From Actinomycetes bacterium (GTDB lineage Bacteria; Actinomycetota; Acidimicrobiia; Acidimicrobiales; Microtrichaceae), in contig JAFAFZ010000411.1 in assembly GCA_023423215.1 (NCBI GenBank), positions 1-7,099 on the forward strand: 7,099 nt of DNA, written 5' to 3'. Of the stretch, positions 6,140 to 7,099 are shown piece by piece. The notes beneath the pieces were generated by a model. That model was not told the origin of the DNA, did not search any database, and saw only the letters and a program-made list of their open reading frames with translations. Made by a program: the position numbers and the translations under genes. Numbering within the stretch: position 1 is the first letter of the stretch; each line of letters opens with the position of its first letter.

Positions 6140-7099
6140 CCGGCGGTCCCGGTCCGCGACTCGACGTCGGTCCCGGCACGGAGCTGGACGTCCGTGCGGT
6201 GCTGCGAGCGACGTTCGTGGCGCTCGAGCGCCAGCGCGACGAGCTCGTCGATCAGCTCCGGGTACGACAGGCCCGACTCCTCCCAGAGCATCGGGTACAT
6301 CGAGATCGGGGTGAAGCCCGGGATCGTGTTGATCTCGTTGACGAGGATCCCCCGCCCCGGGCGGTCGGGTTCGTCCTGCTCGAGGAAGACGTCGACGCGG
6401 GCCATGCCCTCGGCACGCAGCGCCAGGAACGTGCGCACGGCCAGGTGTCGCAGGTCCTCGGCCAGGTCGCCGTCCAGGTCGGCGGGCACGACGGTGCGGG
6501 CGGCCCCGTCGGTGTACTTGTCCTCGTAGTCGTAGAACTCGGCCGCCGGCAGGATCTCTCCGACGACGCTCGCCCGGGGCCGGTCGTTGCCGAGCACCGC
6601 GACCTCGAGCTCGCGGGCGTGCACGGCCTCTTCGACGACCGCCCAGTCGTCGTAGGCCATCGCCACGTCGAGCGCTGCGAGCAGCGCCTCCTCGCCGGCG
6701 GCGCGGCTCACGCCGATGGACGAGCCCATGTTGGCGGGCTTGACGAAGACGGGGTCGCCCAGCTCGTCGAGCAGGCGCCGGGCCAGCGCGGCGCGGTCCG
6801 CGTCCGACGCACCCCGTACCTGCGTGGCGCGCACCGAACGCCACTCGGGCTGCGCGATGCCGGCCGCGTCCAGGACGGTCTTGGCCATGACCTTGTCCAT
6901 CGCGACGGCCGAGCCCAGCACACCCGCGCCGACGTAGGGCAGCCCCGCCATCTCGAGCAGCCCCTGCACGGTGCCGTCCTCGCCGTTGGGGCCGTGCAGG
7001 ATCGGCAGCACCACCGTCGGGGGTCCGGGCACGCCGGCGTCCTGCTCGAGCGCCCGCTGCGTCAGCATCGGGAGCGGGTCCACGTCGGGCCCGGCGATG
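6136..7099 (-). CDS. ddl: D-alanine--D-alanine ligase, partial (N-terminus beyond right edge)
   Basis: ATP-dependent cytoplasmic ligase that joins two D-alanines for the peptidoglycan stem peptide. About 320 residues are visible and the frame stays open to the right edge. The family usually has 340-370 residues, so the N-terminal part with the Gly-rich/EH motif is missing. Numbering from the GTG codon at 7083: HGPNGEDG at 30-37, YVGAGVLGSA at 50-59, MDK at 62-64, the ATP-grasp segment FVKPANMGSSIG at 113-124, the omega-loop FYDYEDKY at 183-190, ARVDVFL at 228-234 and the metal/substrate segment NEINTIPGFT at 249-258. Tyr190 matches the omega-loop Tyr of E. coli DdlB (Tyr216), which favours D-Ala-D-Ala over D-lactate-type ligases. 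The last 25 or so residues are a polar tail outside the fold. The TGA stop overlaps the next ATG by four bases (ATGA), indicating one transcript and likely translational coupling. Confidence 0.96.
   Translation of the reverse strand, partial: IAGPDVDPLPMLTQRALEQDAGVPGPPTVVLPILHGPNGEDGTVQGLLEMAGLPYVGAGVLGSAVAMDKVMAKTVLDAAGIAQPEWRSVRATQVRGASDADRAALARRLLDELGDPVFVKPANMGSSIGVSRAAGEEALLAALDVAMAYDDWAVVEEAVHARELEVAVLGNDRPRASVVGEILPAAEFYDYEDKYTDGAARTVVPADLDGDLAEDLRHLAVRTFLALRAEGMARVDVFLEQDEPDRPGRGILVNEINTIPGFTPISMYPMLWEESGLSYPELIDELVALALERHERRSQHRTDVQLRAGTDVESRTGTAG

Noticed and set aside
3726..6179. Large N-terminal extension of the dehydrogenase frame over the FAR-HAD gene
   Set aside because: The upstream translation is Arg/Pro/Ala-rich noise in the wrong frame for FAR-HAD. 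The true start is the ATG at 3725 with its strong ribosome site.
3812..6529. 905-codon plus-strand open frame across FAR-HAD and ddl
   Set aside because: It spans two genes and their junction on the other strand, is biased to Arg/Asp/Val/Gly and shows no motif. Shadow frame.
7081..7083. GTG as the start of ddl
   Set aside because: It falls inside the conserved fold; the N-terminal subdomain of Ddl would be missing and the frame is open to the edge, so the real start lies outside the window.
1..7099. tRNA, rRNA, CRISPR array, insertion sequence, riboswitch or terminator
   Set aside because: None seen: the whole window is occupied by overlapping coding sequences, and no repeat-spacer pattern or terminal inverted repeats stood out on reading.

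Overview
The window is very GC-rich and completely coding, with five genes all on the minus strand. They read from the right edge to the left edge and are chained by short overlaps (4, 4, 4 and 11 bases), so there is no intergenic space, internal promoter or terminator. The GC content, the tight overlaps, a TTG start and the protein families suggest a chromosomal segment of a high-GC actinomycete. An Acidimicrobiia-like lineage is my guess, with low confidence.

Layout in transcription order: (1) the 3' part of ddl, D-alanine--D-alanine ligase, cut by the right edge; (2) an 805-residue fusion of a fatty acyl-CoA reductase (Rossmann domain plus a FAR C-terminal-like segment) with a C-terminal HAD-IB phosphatase-like domain; (3) a 420-residue zinc-dependent medium-chain dehydrogenase; (4) a 557-residue protein of the nickel-pincer lactate racemase (LarA, DUF2088) superfamily, starting at a TTG fused to the previous stop; (5) a PlsC-type lysophospholipid/glycerol-phosphate acyltransferase, cut by the left edge.

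Genes 2 to 5 look like a metabolic cassette joining acyl-chain reduction, alcohol/aldehyde oxidoreduction, a LarA-type 2-hydroxyacid reaction and acyl transfer to a lipid acceptor. I do not recognise it as a named pathway. It may make or recycle an unusual lipid (inference). The most unusual parts are the LarA-like protein, which keeps the cofactor-lysine, nickel-histidine and one acid/base-histidine positions but lacks the second catalytic histidine, and the HAD domain, which has Glu for the second motif I Asp and Arg for the motif III Lys. The ddl gene ties the cassette to a conserved cell-envelope locus.
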